Positions 50,688 through 59,986 of a stretch of DNA of 64,000 nt are shown here, one piece after another. A model generated the notes under the pieces. The model was not told where the DNA came from and did no database searches. It saw nothing but the letters and a program-made list of their open reading frames with translations. The stretch's first letter is position 1, and every line of letters begins with the position of its first letter. The translations under genes were made by a program, and so were the position numbers. The stretch comes from Hymenobacter plasmatis (lineage in GTDB: Bacteria > Bacteroidota > Bacteroidia > Cytophagales > Hymenobacteraceae): assembly GCF_020711255.1 (NCBI RefSeq), contig NZ_JAJFAW010000011.1, forward strand, positions 1-64,000, given 5' to 3'.

Positions 50688-51998
50688 ATGACGGTAAAAA
50701 CACTACTCCTTGCGGGGGGCACGCTGCTAGTCAGCGCGTCGGCTGCGTCGGCCAGCGGCTTTCAAGTGAACCTGGGCGGGCAGAAAAATATTGGCATGGG
50801 CGGCGTGGGCGTGGGCTTGTCGCTGGACCAGGCTGCTATGTTTTATAACCCCGGCGCCCTGGCCATGGTACGCGAAAACGGCGTGCAGGTAGGCGTCAAT
50901 GCCGCTTTGGGCCGGGTAAGCTACCGCAGCGAAAACGGCGGCGAGCTGCGCTCGTTGGACAATAGCGTGGTAACGCCCTTCAACGTGTACGCCAGCTTTG
51001 GCCCCGCGGAGGGGAAATTTAAATTTGGCGTGGGTGTGTACACGCCCTACGGCAGCAAGCTGAAGTACGCCGAAGGGTGGGAAGGCCGCTACGCCCTCAC
51101 CGAAATTGACCTGGAAGCGGTGTACGTGCAGCCCACTTTTTCCTACGCCATCACGCCGCAGCTGAGCGTGGGCGCGGGCCTGATGATTCTGGCCCACGGC
51201 TCGGTAAACCTGCAGAAGGACTTGCCGCTGCCCACCGGCCCCGGCCACGTCACCCTCGACGGCAAAACCAAAACGCACTTTGGCTACAACGCTGGCATCT
51301 TCTTCAAGCCCTCCGACAAGCTGAGCGCGGGCGTGAGCTACCGCTCGCAGATTGACGCCACCGTGGAAAGCGGCTCGGTTACGTTCTCCGGGTTGCCCAC
51401 GGGCGCCAGCGCGGCCATCATCAACCGCGGGTTTACGGCCGATAAGTTCTCCGCCACCCTGCCGCTGCCCGCCGTGGCCAGCGCGGGCATTGGCATCAAC
51501 CCCACCGAAAAACTAACCATCGGCGTGGATGCTTCGCTTACGTTCTGGAGCGCTTACCGCACCCTGGACTTCCAGTTCAGCGGCAATAACGGCAACGCCG
51601 GGGCCGCCACCGATGCGAACACCGGTCTGGTGGGCGGCAACACCACCAGCACGTCGAAGCGCTACTACCAGGATGCGCTGGCCTTCCGCCTGGGCGGCCA
51701 GTACCAAGTGAGCGACAAGCTGGCGGTGCGCGCCGGCGCCGCCTATGACTTCTCGGCCGTGCGTGCGGGCTACGTAGGCCCCGAAACGCCGGATGCTGAC
51801 CGGGCCATTGGCACGGCCGGCTTGTCGTACCAGGTCACCGACCACCTCGGCGTGGATGCGTCGTTCATGTTTGAGGCCTTCCGCAAGCAGACCCAGACCC
51901 AGCAGGACCTGCTCAACAACGGCACCACCGACCGGGTAGCGGGCACCTACCGCACCAACGTGTACATCCCCGGCATCGGCCTGCACTACAAATTCTAA
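50688..51998 (+). CDS. OmpP1/FadL-family outer-membrane transport protein
   Basis: This 436-residue protein has a signal peptide (TLLLAGGTLLVSASAASA), the FadL-type N-terminus SGFQVNLGGQKNIGMGGVGVGLSLDQAAMFYNPGALA (hatch domain), and many amphipathic strands ending in VYIPGIGLHYKF. FadL family channels take up fatty acids and other hydrophobic compounds across the outer membrane. It is followed 31 nt later by a GDSL-type lipoprotein hydrolase, an order I recall in Bacteroidota that suggests coupled hydrolysis and uptake. A near-consensus TACTTTTA lies at 50642, upstream of the ATG. Confidence 0.92.
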   Translation: MTVKTLLLAGGTLLVSASAASASGFQVNLGGQKNIGMGGVGVGLSLDQAAMFYNPGALAMVRENGVQVGVNAALGRVSYRSENGGELRSLDNSVVTPFNVYASFGPAEGKFKFGVGVYTPYGSKLKYAEGWEGRYALTEIDLEAVYVQPTFSYAITPQLSVGAGLMILAHGSVNLQKDLPLPTGPGHVTLDGKTKTHFGYNAGIFFKPSDKLSAGVSYRSQIDATVESGSVTFSGLPTGASAAIINRGFTADKFSATLPLPAVASAGIGINPTEKLTIGVDASLTFWSAYRTLDFQFSGNNGNAGAATDANTGLVGGNTTSTSKRYYQDALAFRLGGQYQVSDKLAVRAGAAYDFSAVRAGYVGPETPDADRAIGTAGLSYQVTDHLGVDASFMFEAFRKQTQTQQDLLNNGTTDRVAGTYRTNVYIPGIGLHYKF

Positions 51999-52029
51999 TC
52001 CCTCCCACTCGACCTAAGTCTTTGCTTAT

Positions 52030-53481
52030 ATGAAATTGTTTATCAAACGTTCGGCACCCGTACTTGGCTTGTTGGGCTTGGGACTGGCGGGTTGCCAGCC
52101 CGATATTGAGGCCCCTTCGGTGTCAGCAGGTACGGCCAATTTTGCGCGCTACATTTCCGTTGGCAACTCGCTTACCATCGGCGTTACCGACGGCGGCCTG
52201 TACCGCGAAGGCCAGCTCAATTCGTACCCCAACATCCTGGCCGGTCAGTTCCGCCTGGCGGGCGGCGGCGATTTTGTGCAGCCTCTCTACAGCGAAGCCC
52301 AGGCCAACGGCTCGGGTTACCTGCGCCTGACCGGTTTCACGGCGGCGGGCTTACCCGTCACGGCTCCTGTAACGACGAACCTGGGAGTGCGGGGCGGCAC
52401 CCCCCAAATTCCACTCTACACCAAGTATCTTGACCCCATCAACAACCTGGGCGTGGACGGCATTCGCATGTCGAGCATCACAATTCCGGATTTTGGCAAC
52501 TTTAGCAGCACGTCTAACGCGGCAAACTTCAACGCCAACTTCGAACGAATCACCCCAGCTGGTAGCAGCCAAACTTACCTAGACCGCGTGAAGGCTACGG
52601 TGGCATCGATTAATCCTACGTTCTTCACCGAGTGGCTGGGCAGCAACGACGTGCTGGGCTACGCCACGGCCGGGGGTGCCGCCAGCTCCATTACACCCAC
52701 TGCCACCTTTACCACCAACACCGGCCTGATACTGGACGCGCTGATAGCTGGAGGCGCAAAGGGCATGGTATCGACCATTCCGGACGTGGCGAACATTCCA
52801 TTCTTTACCACCGTGGGCCCCACCTTTAAGGCCACGCTTACGGCCAACAATGCGGCTGGCCTCGTCGCTTTGACCGGCGCTGCGGCTGGTGGTGTTACCT
52901 CGGGCAATCGCAAGCAGATTGCTACAATAGATATTCGCGATGCCGCCGGCAACGGCCGTCAGTTGTTTACCCTCACTTCTTCGCCTTTTTTGGGCCTGTT
53001 TAACCGTCCTACTGGCGCTCCATGGCGCTATCTACTGGCTCAGGCAAACCAGCCAAAGGCTGCGCTTGGGCCTTATCTAGCTTCGTTTGGTATTGACACC
53101 CTCCAGGCTTTTGGTACAACGGCCGCCAATCCTATTCCAAGCGCCTTTATCCTCGACGATGTGGAGCAAGGTCAAGTGCTAACGGCTACTACCGCCTTCA
53201 ACACTGCCTTAACTACGGCAGCCACCAACCGGGGCCTGGCCGTGTTCGATGCTAATACCTTCTTCAGGTCAGTTGCCGTGAGTGGCTACGCCACCAACGC
53301 CGTGAACAATACGGCCGGCTACCTATCGGGCAATCTGTTCGGCCTGGACGGCGTGCACCCCACGCCACGCGGCTACGCCGTTATTGCAAACGAAATGCTG
53401 AAAGTTATCAACGCCAAGTACGGCAGCACCTTCCAGGGTGTGAATCCTAACAGCTTCCGCGGCGTGGTATTCCCCCAGTAA
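52030..53481 (+). CDS. SGNH/GDSL hydrolase-family lipoprotein
   Basis: This 483-residue protein has a lipobox LAGC (Cys22), the nucleophile region YISVGNSLTIG with Ser47 in GNS, an oxyanion block GSNDVLGYA near 208, and a C-terminal DGVHPTPRGY with Asp440 and His443. These are the blocks of SGNH esterases/lipases. Being lipidated, it probably lies at the outer membrane, next to the FadL-like channel encoded 31 nt upstream, so cleavage of ester substrates followed by uptake is plausible. The substrate is unknown. A 17-bp terminator follows. Confidence 0.9.
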   Translation: MKLFIKRSAPVLGLLGLGLAGCQPDIEAPSVSAGTANFARYISVGNSLTIGVTDGGLYREGQLNSYPNILAGQFRLAGGGDFVQPLYSEAQANGSGYLRLTGFTAAGLPVTAPVTTNLGVRGGTPQIPLYTKYLDPINNLGVDGIRMSSITIPDFGNFSSTSNAANFNANFERITPAGSSQTYLDRVKATVASINPTFFTEWLGSNDVLGYATAGGAASSITPTATFTTNTGLILDALIAGGAKGMVSTIPDVANIPFFTTVGPTFKATLTANNAAGLVALTGAAAGGVTSGNRKQIATIDIRDAAGNGRQLFTLTSSPFLGLFNRPTGAPWRYLLAQANQPKAALGPYLASFGIDTLQAFGTTAANPIPSAFILDDVEQGQVLTATTAFNTALTTAATNRGLAVFDANTFFRSVAVSGYATNAVNNTAGYLSGNLFGLDGVHPTPRGYAVIANEMLKVINAKYGSTFQGVNPNSFRGVVFPQ

Positions 53482-53504
53482 GCTAACGCACAACGGGTTT
53501 ATTT

Positions 53505-53544
53505 AACAAAAGCGCCTTCCCTAGCTGGGGAAGGCGCTTTTGTT
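53505..53544. terminator. Bidirectional terminator, 17-bp perfect stem
   Basis: Positions 53505-53521 pair perfectly with 53528-53544 around a 6-nt loop, including A/T-tract ends. It serves the GDSL gene (+) and the convergent ypdA-type gene (-). Confidence 0.9.
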
Positions 53545-53588
53545 TTGGGGCCTTGCGAGCAGCAAAAATTGAGCTAGCGTCAGTCGGC

Positions 53589-54566
53589 CTACGCAAGTTG
53601 AGCTGGCACTTGAGCGGCCAGGTGCGCCGCGATAAGCTGCGCGTGGTGGCGTCCGTTCTCAATAAACCAGCGGCTAGTGGCACGGCCCCCGCACACGGTA
53701 CCGGCCACAAACAGGCCCGGCCGGGTGGTCTGGTGGGTGGCCGGGTCAAAGAGCGGGGCGCAGGCCTCGTCGTCGGGGTTGGGCTCGATGCCGAGGCGGC
53801 CGAGCAGGGCTTCGTCGGGATGGTAGCCGGTGAGGGCGTACACGAAATCGGTGGCAATGGTGAGCGGGCCGTCGGGCGTGAGGACTTCCACCGCATCGGG
53901 CCGGATGGCGGTGATGGTGGTGTTGAAGTGCGCCGTGATGCGGCCTTCGGCGATGCGGTTGACGAGGTCCGGGCGAATCCAGTACTTCACGGAGTCGCTC
54001 ACGGCGGGGCCGCGCACAATGAGCGTGACCTTAGCGCCGGCGCGGGTGAGCTGCAGGGCGGCTTTGGCCGAAGAGTTTTTAGCCCCGACCACCACCACGT
54101 GCTGGGTGACGTGCTGGTAGGGCTCCTTGTAGTAATGGCTGACGTGTGGAAGGTCTTCGCCGGGCACGTTGAGCCGGTTGGGCAGGTCGTAGAAGCCGGT
54201 GGCCACGATGACGTTGCGGGTGCGGATTTCGCCTTTGTCGGTTTCGACGGTGAAGTTGCCTTGCTCGCCTTTCAGGGCCAACACTTTCTCGTACAGGCGC
54301 AGCTCCAGTTTCTCGGCGGCGGCCACGCGGTGGTAGTAGTCGAGGGCGTCTTCGCGCAGGGGCTTGTAGTGGCTGGTAGGGAAAGGGTACCCGCCGATTT
54401 CGAGGAGCTCGGGCGTGGAGAAAAACTCCATGTTGGTGGGGTATCCCACCAGGGAATTGACGAGGGCGCCTTTTTCTACCACGGCCGTGCGCAGGCCGCG
54501 GCGCTGGGTTTCGAGGGCGCAGGCCAGGCCCACGGGGCCGGCACCAATAATGAGAACGTCGAGCAT
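53589..54566 (-). CDS. ypdA: YpdA-family flavin disulfide reductase (bacillithiol-type)
   Basis: This 325-residue flavoprotein has the FAD motif GAGPVGL (8-14) and an NADPH-type motif GAKNSSAKAAL with surrounding HVVVVGAKNSSAKAALQLTRAG, and ends near GLFVAGTVCGGRATSRWFIENG. This matches YpdA, proposed to reduce oxidised bacillithiol; no CXXC active site of thioredoxin reductase is seen, consistent with YpdA. Whether this organism makes bacillithiol is not shown by the window. It is divergent from the methyltransferase gene, from which it is separated by a large inverted repeat. Confidence 0.9.
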   Translation of the reverse strand: MLDVLIIGAGPVGLACALETQRRGLRTAVVEKGALVNSLVGYPTNMEFFSTPELLEIGGYPFPTSHYKPLREDALDYYHRVAAAEKLELRLYEKVLALKGEQGNFTVETDKGEIRTRNVIVATGFYDLPNRLNVPGEDLPHVSHYYKEPYQHVTQHVVVVGAKNSSAKAALQLTRAGAKVTLIVRGPAVSDSVKYWIRPDLVNRIAEGRITAHFNTTITAIRPDAVEVLTPDGPLTIATDFVYALTGYHPDEALLGRLGIEPNPDDEACAPLFDPATHQTTRPGLFVAGTVCGGRATSRWFIENGRHHAQLIAAHLAAQVPAQLA

Positions 54567-54571
54567 ATGAT

Positions 54572-54670
54572 GTAGGGGCGGGGCTTGTCCCCGCCCGTCG
54601 TTGAACGATAAGCGTTGATTAACGGTGCAACTGGCACAAACGCCCGGGCGGGGACAAGCCCCACCCCTAC
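54572..54670. repeat. 26-bp inverted repeat (GTAGGGGCGGGGCTTGTCCCC type)
   Basis: Arms at 54572-54597 and 54645-54670 pair with one mismatch around 47 nt. The GTAGGGGCGGG...CCCCTAC ends resemble dispersed palindromes known from many bacterial genomes. Its right end supplies the TA of the promoter box of the next gene. Confidence 0.85.
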
Positions 54671-54675
54671 CTTTG
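54668..54675 (+). promoter_or_regulatory. -7 box (TACCTTTG) at the repeat edge
   Basis: Exact TAnnTTTG match formed by the last three bases of the inverted repeat (TAC) and the adjacent CTTTG. It ends 4 nt before the methyltransferase ATG. Confidence 0.65.
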
Positions 54676-54679
54676 CGCC

Positions 54680-55594
54680 ATGCGTACCTGTGACTTGTGC
54701 GGCGGCACCGATTTTAAGAAGCTGCCCTTTTACTACGAATTTGAAGGCCAAAAGCTACAAGGCACCCAGTGTCGCAGTTGCGACCTGATGTTTCTGGACC
54801 CTCAGCCCACACCCGCGCAGCTGGAGCGGCTGTACGGCAAGGATTATTTCACGGAGCGGCCCAACTACGACCGCACGCAGCAAGACGTCGTTTTCATCGA
54901 AGAGGGCCAGAAGCAGAACGCTCTAAACCAGGTTCGGCCCGACAAGTTCACCAACTACATGCTGGCCAAGTACCCTGGCCGCAAGTTCCGCTACTTGGAT
55001 GTGGGCTGCGGGCCCGGCTACACCCTCAAAAGCTTGGAGAAATTGGGCTGGGAAGCGCACGGCCTGGAAATCTCCGAGCACGCCGCCGACTTTGCCCGCC
55101 GCGAGCTCAACCTGCCCGTGGTGACCGGCAACATCGAAACCACCGAGGACTTCCACGAAAACCAGTTTGACCTCGCCTACATGGGCGACGTGCTCGAGCA
55201 CCTGCTCTCGCCCAGCGCCACGCTGGCCAAGTTCCACCACATTCTGGAGCCGGGTGGGCTGCTGGTGTTGGCCCTGCCGGCCACGCTCAACCTGCCCACC
55301 GTGCGCCTGGGCTTCGCCGCCTACGGCGTGCTGGGCAAGGAGCGCAAGATGGACATCCCGCCCTATCACCTATTCGAGTTTACCCCGGCCACCATCACCA
55401 AAATGCTCAAGAAGCAAGGCTTTGAGGTGGTGGAGCTGCTGAACCCGGTGAAGCCCCCGAAGCACATCCGCCTGGGCGGCAGCGTGGTGGAGAAAGTAAG
55501 CAAGCTGGCCGGCCAGTACCCCACGTACTACCTCAACAAGCTAACCGGCCGGTTTGGCGACCGGATGTTTGTGGTGGCCAAGAACGTGAAGTAG
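54680..55594 (+). CDS. SAM-dependent methyltransferase with N-terminal zinc ribbon
   Basis: This 304-residue protein begins with a CxxC-x-CxxC zinc ribbon (Cys4, Cys7, Cys31, Cys34; TCDLCGG and CRSCDLMFLDPQP). A class I methyltransferase domain follows, with motif I DVGCGPG (107-113), the acidic end of beta2 in GLEIS and motif post-II block AYMGDVLEHL. This arrangement is seen in small-molecule C- or O-methyltransferases of sugar and secondary metabolism. The target is unknown. The ATG at 54680 is only 4 nt after the -7 box, so the mRNA is predicted to be leaderless. Confidence 0.88.
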   Translation: MRTCDLCGGTDFKKLPFYYEFEGQKLQGTQCRSCDLMFLDPQPTPAQLERLYGKDYFTERPNYDRTQQDVVFIEEGQKQNALNQVRPDKFTNYMLAKYPGRKFRYLDVGCGPGYTLKSLEKLGWEAHGLEISEHAADFARRELNLPVVTGNIETTEDFHENQFDLAYMGDVLEHLLSPSATLAKFHHILEPGGLLVLALPATLNLPTVRLGFAAYGVLGKERKMDIPPYHLFEFTPATITKMLKKQGFEVVELLNPVKPPKHIRLGGSVVEKVSKLAGQYPTYYLNKLTGRFGDRMFVVAKNVK

Positions 55595-55610
55595 GCGGTC
55601 GGCTGCCGGC

Positions 55611-57242
55611 TTACTTCGGCTCCAACAGCAAGTAGCGCGCCCGAGTTTGGTCCGGCTCCACTTGCGGTTTCACGTCCAGGCGCAGCACCGGGCCACCGGT
55701 GGCAGCGCGGGCAGGCGGCCACGCGAGCAGGCCGGGTCCGTTGGGGTTGCCGGTTTTGATGAAGTTGGCGAAGTACGCCTGCATGGTTTTCGACACCTGA
55801 TAATCTTCGGGCGTCCAGGCAAATACCTTGTTGCTGTCTAGGTTACCCAGCGCGTACTCTATCTCGGCCGAATGCACGGCCCCACGGGCCGGCGGCGCCA
55901 CGGGGGCGGCCGCATTGCCCTTGGTGATGCCGCCGGCCAGGCCGGAAGTGGCGTTGCCCATGGCGGGCGTCATGGCCGGCCGCGGGCGGGCGTAGAGGTA
56001 GCGGTACACGGGCTGCCCGCTGGTTTGCAAATGCTGGTCGGCCCACTTCCAGGTGCTGTAGGCGATGAACCGGTCGCTGGCCAGGTCAGTGGCTGATTGC
56101 TCGGCCTCGACGTCGGTGTTGGCCGGGTAGAGCTTCAGGATTTCCGCAGCGCGGTCGCCGTAGAGCTTTTGCACGGCGTTGCGGAAGTTTTGGGCCGTGG
56201 GCGGTGCTTCTCCCAACAGGAACGGCGCACTCATTTCCTGGGAGTTCCAGCCCACCAGCAGCGGCACCCGGGCCTGCTGGCCAGCGGCGTATATCTCAGC
56301 CGGGGAGCGAGGCAGAAAATAGCCGTCGACGATGGCGGAGAAGCGCGGGGCGCCCGGCTTACCCGTGGCCTCCAGCAGCTGCTGAGCCGGCAGCGCCCGC
56401 AACGCAGCCAGCGAGGCAGTTCCCACCGTAGCGGCGAAGGCTACCCCGGTTTGTTCAGCCTGGGCCAGCGAGGGCATCGGCTGCAGCCCCAGCAGCGAGC
56501 CGCTTTCGCCGATGGCGCCCACCAGCAGGTCTTTCGCCAGCGGCGAAGCCATCTGGGCGCTGACTGAGTAGGAGCCGGCCGACTCGCCGGCGATGGTGAT
56601 GTGCTTGGGGTCACCGCCAAACGCCGCGATGTTGGCGCGCACCCATTGCAGCGCCGCCGCTTGGTCGAGCAGGCCGTAGTTGCCGGACGCGTGGTTCGGC
56701 GATTCTTTCGTGAGCTCGGGATGGGCCAGGAAGCCGAACACGCCCAGCCGGTAGTTGACCGTGACGGCCACAATGCCCTGGCGGGCCATGCTTTCGCCGT
56801 CGTAGCGCGGCTCCGAGCCGTCGCCGGCCACGAAGCCCCCGCCGTAGAAATACACCAGCACCGGCCGGCGCTCCTGGGCCGTTTTGGCGGGAGTCCACAC
56901 GTTCAGGTACAGGCAGTCTTCGCTCACGCCTTTGGAGCGGAAATTCATGTCGCCGAAAATGGGCAGCTGCATGGCGCGGGGCCCAAACCGCGTGGCCGGC
57001 CGCACGTGTTTCCAAGAATAAGCGGGTTGCGGAGCCCGCCAACGCAACTCGCCTACCGGCGGCGCCGCGTAAGGAACTCCCTTGAATGCGCGAATGCCCC
57101 CCGATATGACTTCAGCCGATAATTTACCACCCGCCACCTCTACGATGCCCATCGGCTCAGCCGATTCTCCCCTTGCGAATTGTGCCATTGTGTTGGCTGA
57201 TGCCAACATACTTAAGACTAAGATGGAGAGAAGGAATTTCAT
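55611..57242 (-). CDS. Carboxylesterase (type B, para-nitrobenzyl esterase-like)
   Basis: This 543-residue esterase has a signal peptide (MKFLLSILVLSMLASANTMAQ), the oxyanion and early block GVPYAAPPVGELRWRAPQP, EDCLYLNVWTP, and the nucleophile motif GESAG with Ser221 (219-223). The Glu and His of the triad are expected near 320-350 and in AVHSAEIEYAL near 450. It is likely periplasmic or surface exposed; the natural ester substrate is unknown. The ATG at 57242 is chosen because it begins the signal peptide; 11 upstream codons are unlikely. It ends 17 bp from the methyltransferase gene on the opposite strand. Confidence 0.92.
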   Translation of the reverse strand: MKFLLSILVLSMLASANTMAQFARGESAEPMGIVEVAGGKLSAEVISGGIRAFKGVPYAAPPVGELRWRAPQPAYSWKHVRPATRFGPRAMQLPIFGDMNFRSKGVSEDCLYLNVWTPAKTAQERRPVLVYFYGGGFVAGDGSEPRYDGESMARQGIVAVTVNYRLGVFGFLAHPELTKESPNHASGNYGLLDQAAALQWVRANIAAFGGDPKHITIAGESAGSYSVSAQMASPLAKDLLVGAIGESGSLLGLQPMPSLAQAEQTGVAFAATVGTASLAALRALPAQQLLEATGKPGAPRFSAIVDGYFLPRSPAEIYAAGQQARVPLLVGWNSQEMSAPFLLGEAPPTAQNFRNAVQKLYGDRAAEILKLYPANTDVEAEQSATDLASDRFIAYSTWKWADQHLQTSGQPVYRYLYARPRPAMTPAMGNATSGLAGGITKGNAAAPVAPPARGAVHSAEIEYALGNLDSNKVFAWTPEDYQVSKTMQAYFANFIKTGNPNGPGLLAWPPARAATGGPVLRLDVKPQVEPDQTRARYLLLEPK

Positions 57243-57321
57243 GACCAATAGTTTGGAAGGAACAATGACTATCAATGAATTGACTTAGGCGGGCAAACTA
57301 CACAGCAATCTACTAATATGG

Positions 57322-57357
57322 AAAAAGCCCCGCCGCCAACCAGGCGACGGGACTTTT
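57322..57357 (-). terminator. Intrinsic terminator of htpG
   Basis: On the minus strand a 16-bp stem with two mismatches ends in a T-run, 21 nt beyond the htpG stop. Confidence 0.8.
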
Positions 57358-57377
57358 TGCAGCGGTTTAGCCGAGGC

Positions 57378-59201
57378 TTAGAGCAACTCGGTGCTGCGCT
57401 TCACGAAGGCCGTCAGGGCCTCGCCTTTCAGCATGCCCTGGGCCAGCAGCGCGAGGTCGAAGGCTTGCTTGGCCAGCTTCTCGCCGTTGCCGTCGGTGGC
57501 CAGCACTTTCTGGGCTACGGGGTGGTTGGCGTTCACGGTCACGTCGTAGGAATCGGGGAAGGCGCCAAACATCTGCATACCGCCCCCGCCGCCGGTGCGC
57601 TGCATGTCTTTCATGCGGCGCATAAACTCGTTTTGGGTGATGATAACCGGGGCGTCCTGGGGCGAGAGGGCCGCCACTTTCACGTGCATGGTGTCGTTGG
57701 CGATGGCCGTTTTGAAGGTCTCTTCCAGCTTCTTCTGGTCGTCTTCGCTCAGCACGCTTTCGGTGGTGTGGTCCTTCTCGATGAGCTTGCTTACGGTGTC
57801 GGCATCCACGCGCTTAAAGCTGGTTTTCTCCAGCTTTTGCTCGAGCTGGCCCACGAAGTGCGGGTCGAGCACCTGGTCGAAGTTGAGCACGTCGTAGCCC
57901 CGCTCCTGGGCCGCGGCCACGAAGCTGTGCTGGTGCTCGGCGTCGTTGGTGTAGAGCACCACGGTGTTGCCGTCCTTGTCCTGCTGGTTGGCCTGAATAT
58001 GCTCGATGTACTCATTCAGTGTAAACAACTTGCCGTCCACATTCTTGAGCAATACGAAGTCCTTGGCCTTCTCGTAGAACTTCTCATCGGAGAGCATGCC
58101 GTACTTCACAAACAGGCCGATGTCGTTCCACTTTTCCTCGTAGCCGGCGCGGTCCTTCTTGAACAGGTCGTTGAGCTTGTCGGCGACTTTCTTAGTGATG
58201 TAGGTGTTGATTTTGCGCACCGCGGCGTCGGCCTGCAGGAAGCTGCGCGACACGTTCAGCGGGATGTCGGGCGAGTCAATCACGCCGTGCAGCAGCATCA
58301 GGAACTCGGGCACCACGTCCTTTACCTCGTCGGTGATGAATACCTGGCGTGAGTAGAGCTGAATCTTGTTGCGCTGGAACTGCAGTTCGTCCTTCACCTT
58401 GGGGAAGTACAGAATGCCGGTCAGGTTGAATGGGTAGTCCACGTTCAGGTGAATCCAGAACAGGGGCTCGTCCAGGCTCATCGGGTACAGTTCCTGGTAG
58501 AACTTCTTGTAGTCCTCGTCGGTCAGCTCCGAGGGCTGCTTGGTCCAGATGGGCGTGGTCTGGTTGATGACCTCGCCCTCGAACTCAATCGGAATGGGCA
58601 GGAACTTGCAGTACTTGGTGAGGATGGTACGCAGGCGGGCCGGCTCCAGAAACTCGTCCGAGTCCTCGGCTACGTGCAGCACCACGTCGGTGCCGCGCTC
58701 GGCTTTGTCAGTGGTTTCCAGCGTGAACGACGTGCTGCCGTCGCAAATCCAGTGCGCGGCTTCGGTGCCCTCCTTGTAGCTCTTCGAGAAGATTTCCACG
58801 TTGTCGGCCACCATGAAGGCCGAGTAGAAGCCTAGGCCAAACTGACCGATAATCTGGTCTTTGGTAGCGGCGTCCTTGTCCTTATACTTCTCCACAAACT
58901 CGGTGGCCCCGGAGAAGGCAATCTGGTTGATGTACTTCTTGATTTCCTCGGCCGTCATGCCCAGGCCGTGGTCGGAAATCGTAATTTTGCGGGCCTCTTT
59001 GTCTACTGTCACGCGCACCTTCAGCTCGCCCAGGTCGCCCTTGTATTCGCCGAGTTGAGCCAGGCTCTTCAGCTTTTGGGTGGCGTCGACGGCGTTGCTG
59101 ACCAGTTCCCGCAGGAAGATTTCGTGGTCGGAATACAAGAACTTCTTGATGATGGGGAAGATGTTCTCGGTGTGGATGGAGATGGAGCCGGTTTCTTGCA
59201 T
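57378..59201 (-). CDS. htpG: Chaperone HtpG (Hsp90)
   Basis: HtpG is the bacterial Hsp90, an ATP-dependent chaperone. The 607-residue protein has the GHKL ATPase motifs: ELVSNAVDA (32-40), SDHGLGMT, and GQFGLGFYSAFMVADNVEI, and the middle-domain block IPLNVSRSFLQ. The C-terminal dimerisation region is present. Length fits Bacteroidota HtpG. The ATG at 59201 gives MQETGSISIHTENIFPIIKKFLYSDHEIFLRELVSNA; the open frame beyond is not supported. No heat-shock operator was recognised by eye. Confidence 0.96.
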   Translation of the reverse strand: MQETGSISIHTENIFPIIKKFLYSDHEIFLRELVSNAVDATQKLKSLAQLGEYKGDLGELKVRVTVDKEARKITISDHGLGMTAEEIKKYINQIAFSGATEFVEKYKDKDAATKDQIIGQFGLGFYSAFMVADNVEIFSKSYKEGTEAAHWICDGSTSFTLETTDKAERGTDVVLHVAEDSDEFLEPARLRTILTKYCKFLPIPIEFEGEVINQTTPIWTKQPSELTDEDYKKFYQELYPMSLDEPLFWIHLNVDYPFNLTGILYFPKVKDELQFQRNKIQLYSRQVFITDEVKDVVPEFLMLLHGVIDSPDIPLNVSRSFLQADAAVRKINTYITKKVADKLNDLFKKDRAGYEEKWNDIGLFVKYGMLSDEKFYEKAKDFVLLKNVDGKLFTLNEYIEHIQANQQDKDGNTVVLYTNDAEHQHSFVAAAQERGYDVLNFDQVLDPHFVGQLEQKLEKTSFKRVDADTVSKLIEKDHTTESVLSEDDQKKLEETFKTAIANDTMHVKVAALSPQDAPVIITQNEFMRRMKDMQRTGGGGGMQMFGAFPDSYDVTVNANHPVAQKVLATDGNGEKLAKQAFDLALLAQGMLKGEALTAFVKRSTELL

Positions 59202-59337
59202 GGTAAGGAGATAGGGAAACGGTTGATTGCAGACGGAATGGCCGGGCACAGAGCCGCGGGCCGCAGTCCGAGCGGCTTTCAAAGGGCGTTCCAAGGGAGA
59301 GAGTGCTGTCAGATTGACAGCGGGCGGGGCTGCAGCT

Positions 59338-59847
59338 CTACAAGCCGGGCAGGTACAACGCTTCGGGCTCCGACATCAGATGGGACGTGTCGGGAATCTC
59401 GGGGCCGTACACGGCATGCCATTCGGCGAGCAGGGCCGGGAGCCGGTCCGAGAAGTCGCTGAGCCAATGCAAGCCGGGAGTAGCCGTCAGGAAATACTGA
59501 ATGTCGAACTTGATAAACGGGCGCGACATGGCAATGAGCGAGTCGATGGCCAATTGGTTGTGCACCCGGCGGCGGTTGATGGCCAGCACCATGCGCTCGA
59601 GCGGCAGCTTCACCAGCCCCGGCATCCAGTTTATCCCCAGCCACACCTGGTCGTACACCGAGATGTCGGGGAAGCTGTTCATGTCCAGCAGGATGAGCCG
59701 CACTTCCAGCCGGCGGGCCAGCTCCAGCAATTGCTCCGCGCTCTTGCGGAACGTTCGAATGTCTTCGCCCGAGGCCCATTCTACGCGCAACAGGCCCAAG
59801 GCTTCGTCGTGCTGCAGAGAAAGGTCGGTAATAGTGTTATTTATCAC
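59338..59847 (-). CDS. Unknown soluble protein, possibly STAS-like
   Basis: I do not recognise a named family. The 169-residue protein has no signal or membrane segment. The alternation of strands and helices (LGLLRVEWASGEDIRTFRKSAEQLLELARRLEVRLILLDMNSFPDISVYDQVWL) recalls STAS/SpoIIAA-like folds in related genomes, but key phosphoserine motifs are not evident. It may be a signalling-like scaffold. The ATG at 59847 is the only good start. It lies between htpG and the region before the metal-receptor genes. Confidence 0.5.
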   Translation of the reverse strand: MINNTITDLSLQHDEALGLLRVEWASGEDIRTFRKSAEQLLELARRLEVRLILLDMNSFPDISVYDQVWLGINWMPGLVKLPLERMVLAINRRRVHNQLAIDSLIAMSRPFIKFDIQYFLTATPGLHWLSDFSDRLPALLAEWHAVYGPEIPDTSHLMSEPEALYLPGL

Positions 59848-59974
59848 AAAAAAAAGCCGGGCTAGGCCGGATGATACAAATATAATGAGCTGGATACGTA
59901 AAAGCTCATCCGCATGGCTAGGGCCGAATGATAAAAGTGCAATAGCTTAGCCTCCAAGCTTCCGGGTTTCCGCC

Positions 59975-59982
59975 CATCTTTG
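59975..59982 (+). promoter_or_regulatory. -7 box variant (CATCTTTG) of the His-rich protein
   Basis: It differs from TAnnTTTG in one base and ends 4 nt before the ATG at 59987. Confidence 0.45.
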
Positions 59983-59986
59983 CACT

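Noticed and set aside
59338..59847. Anti-sigma antagonist
   Set aside because: A STAS-like outline is possible but no conserved phosphorylation site or adjacent kinase or sigma gene is seen; left as unknown.
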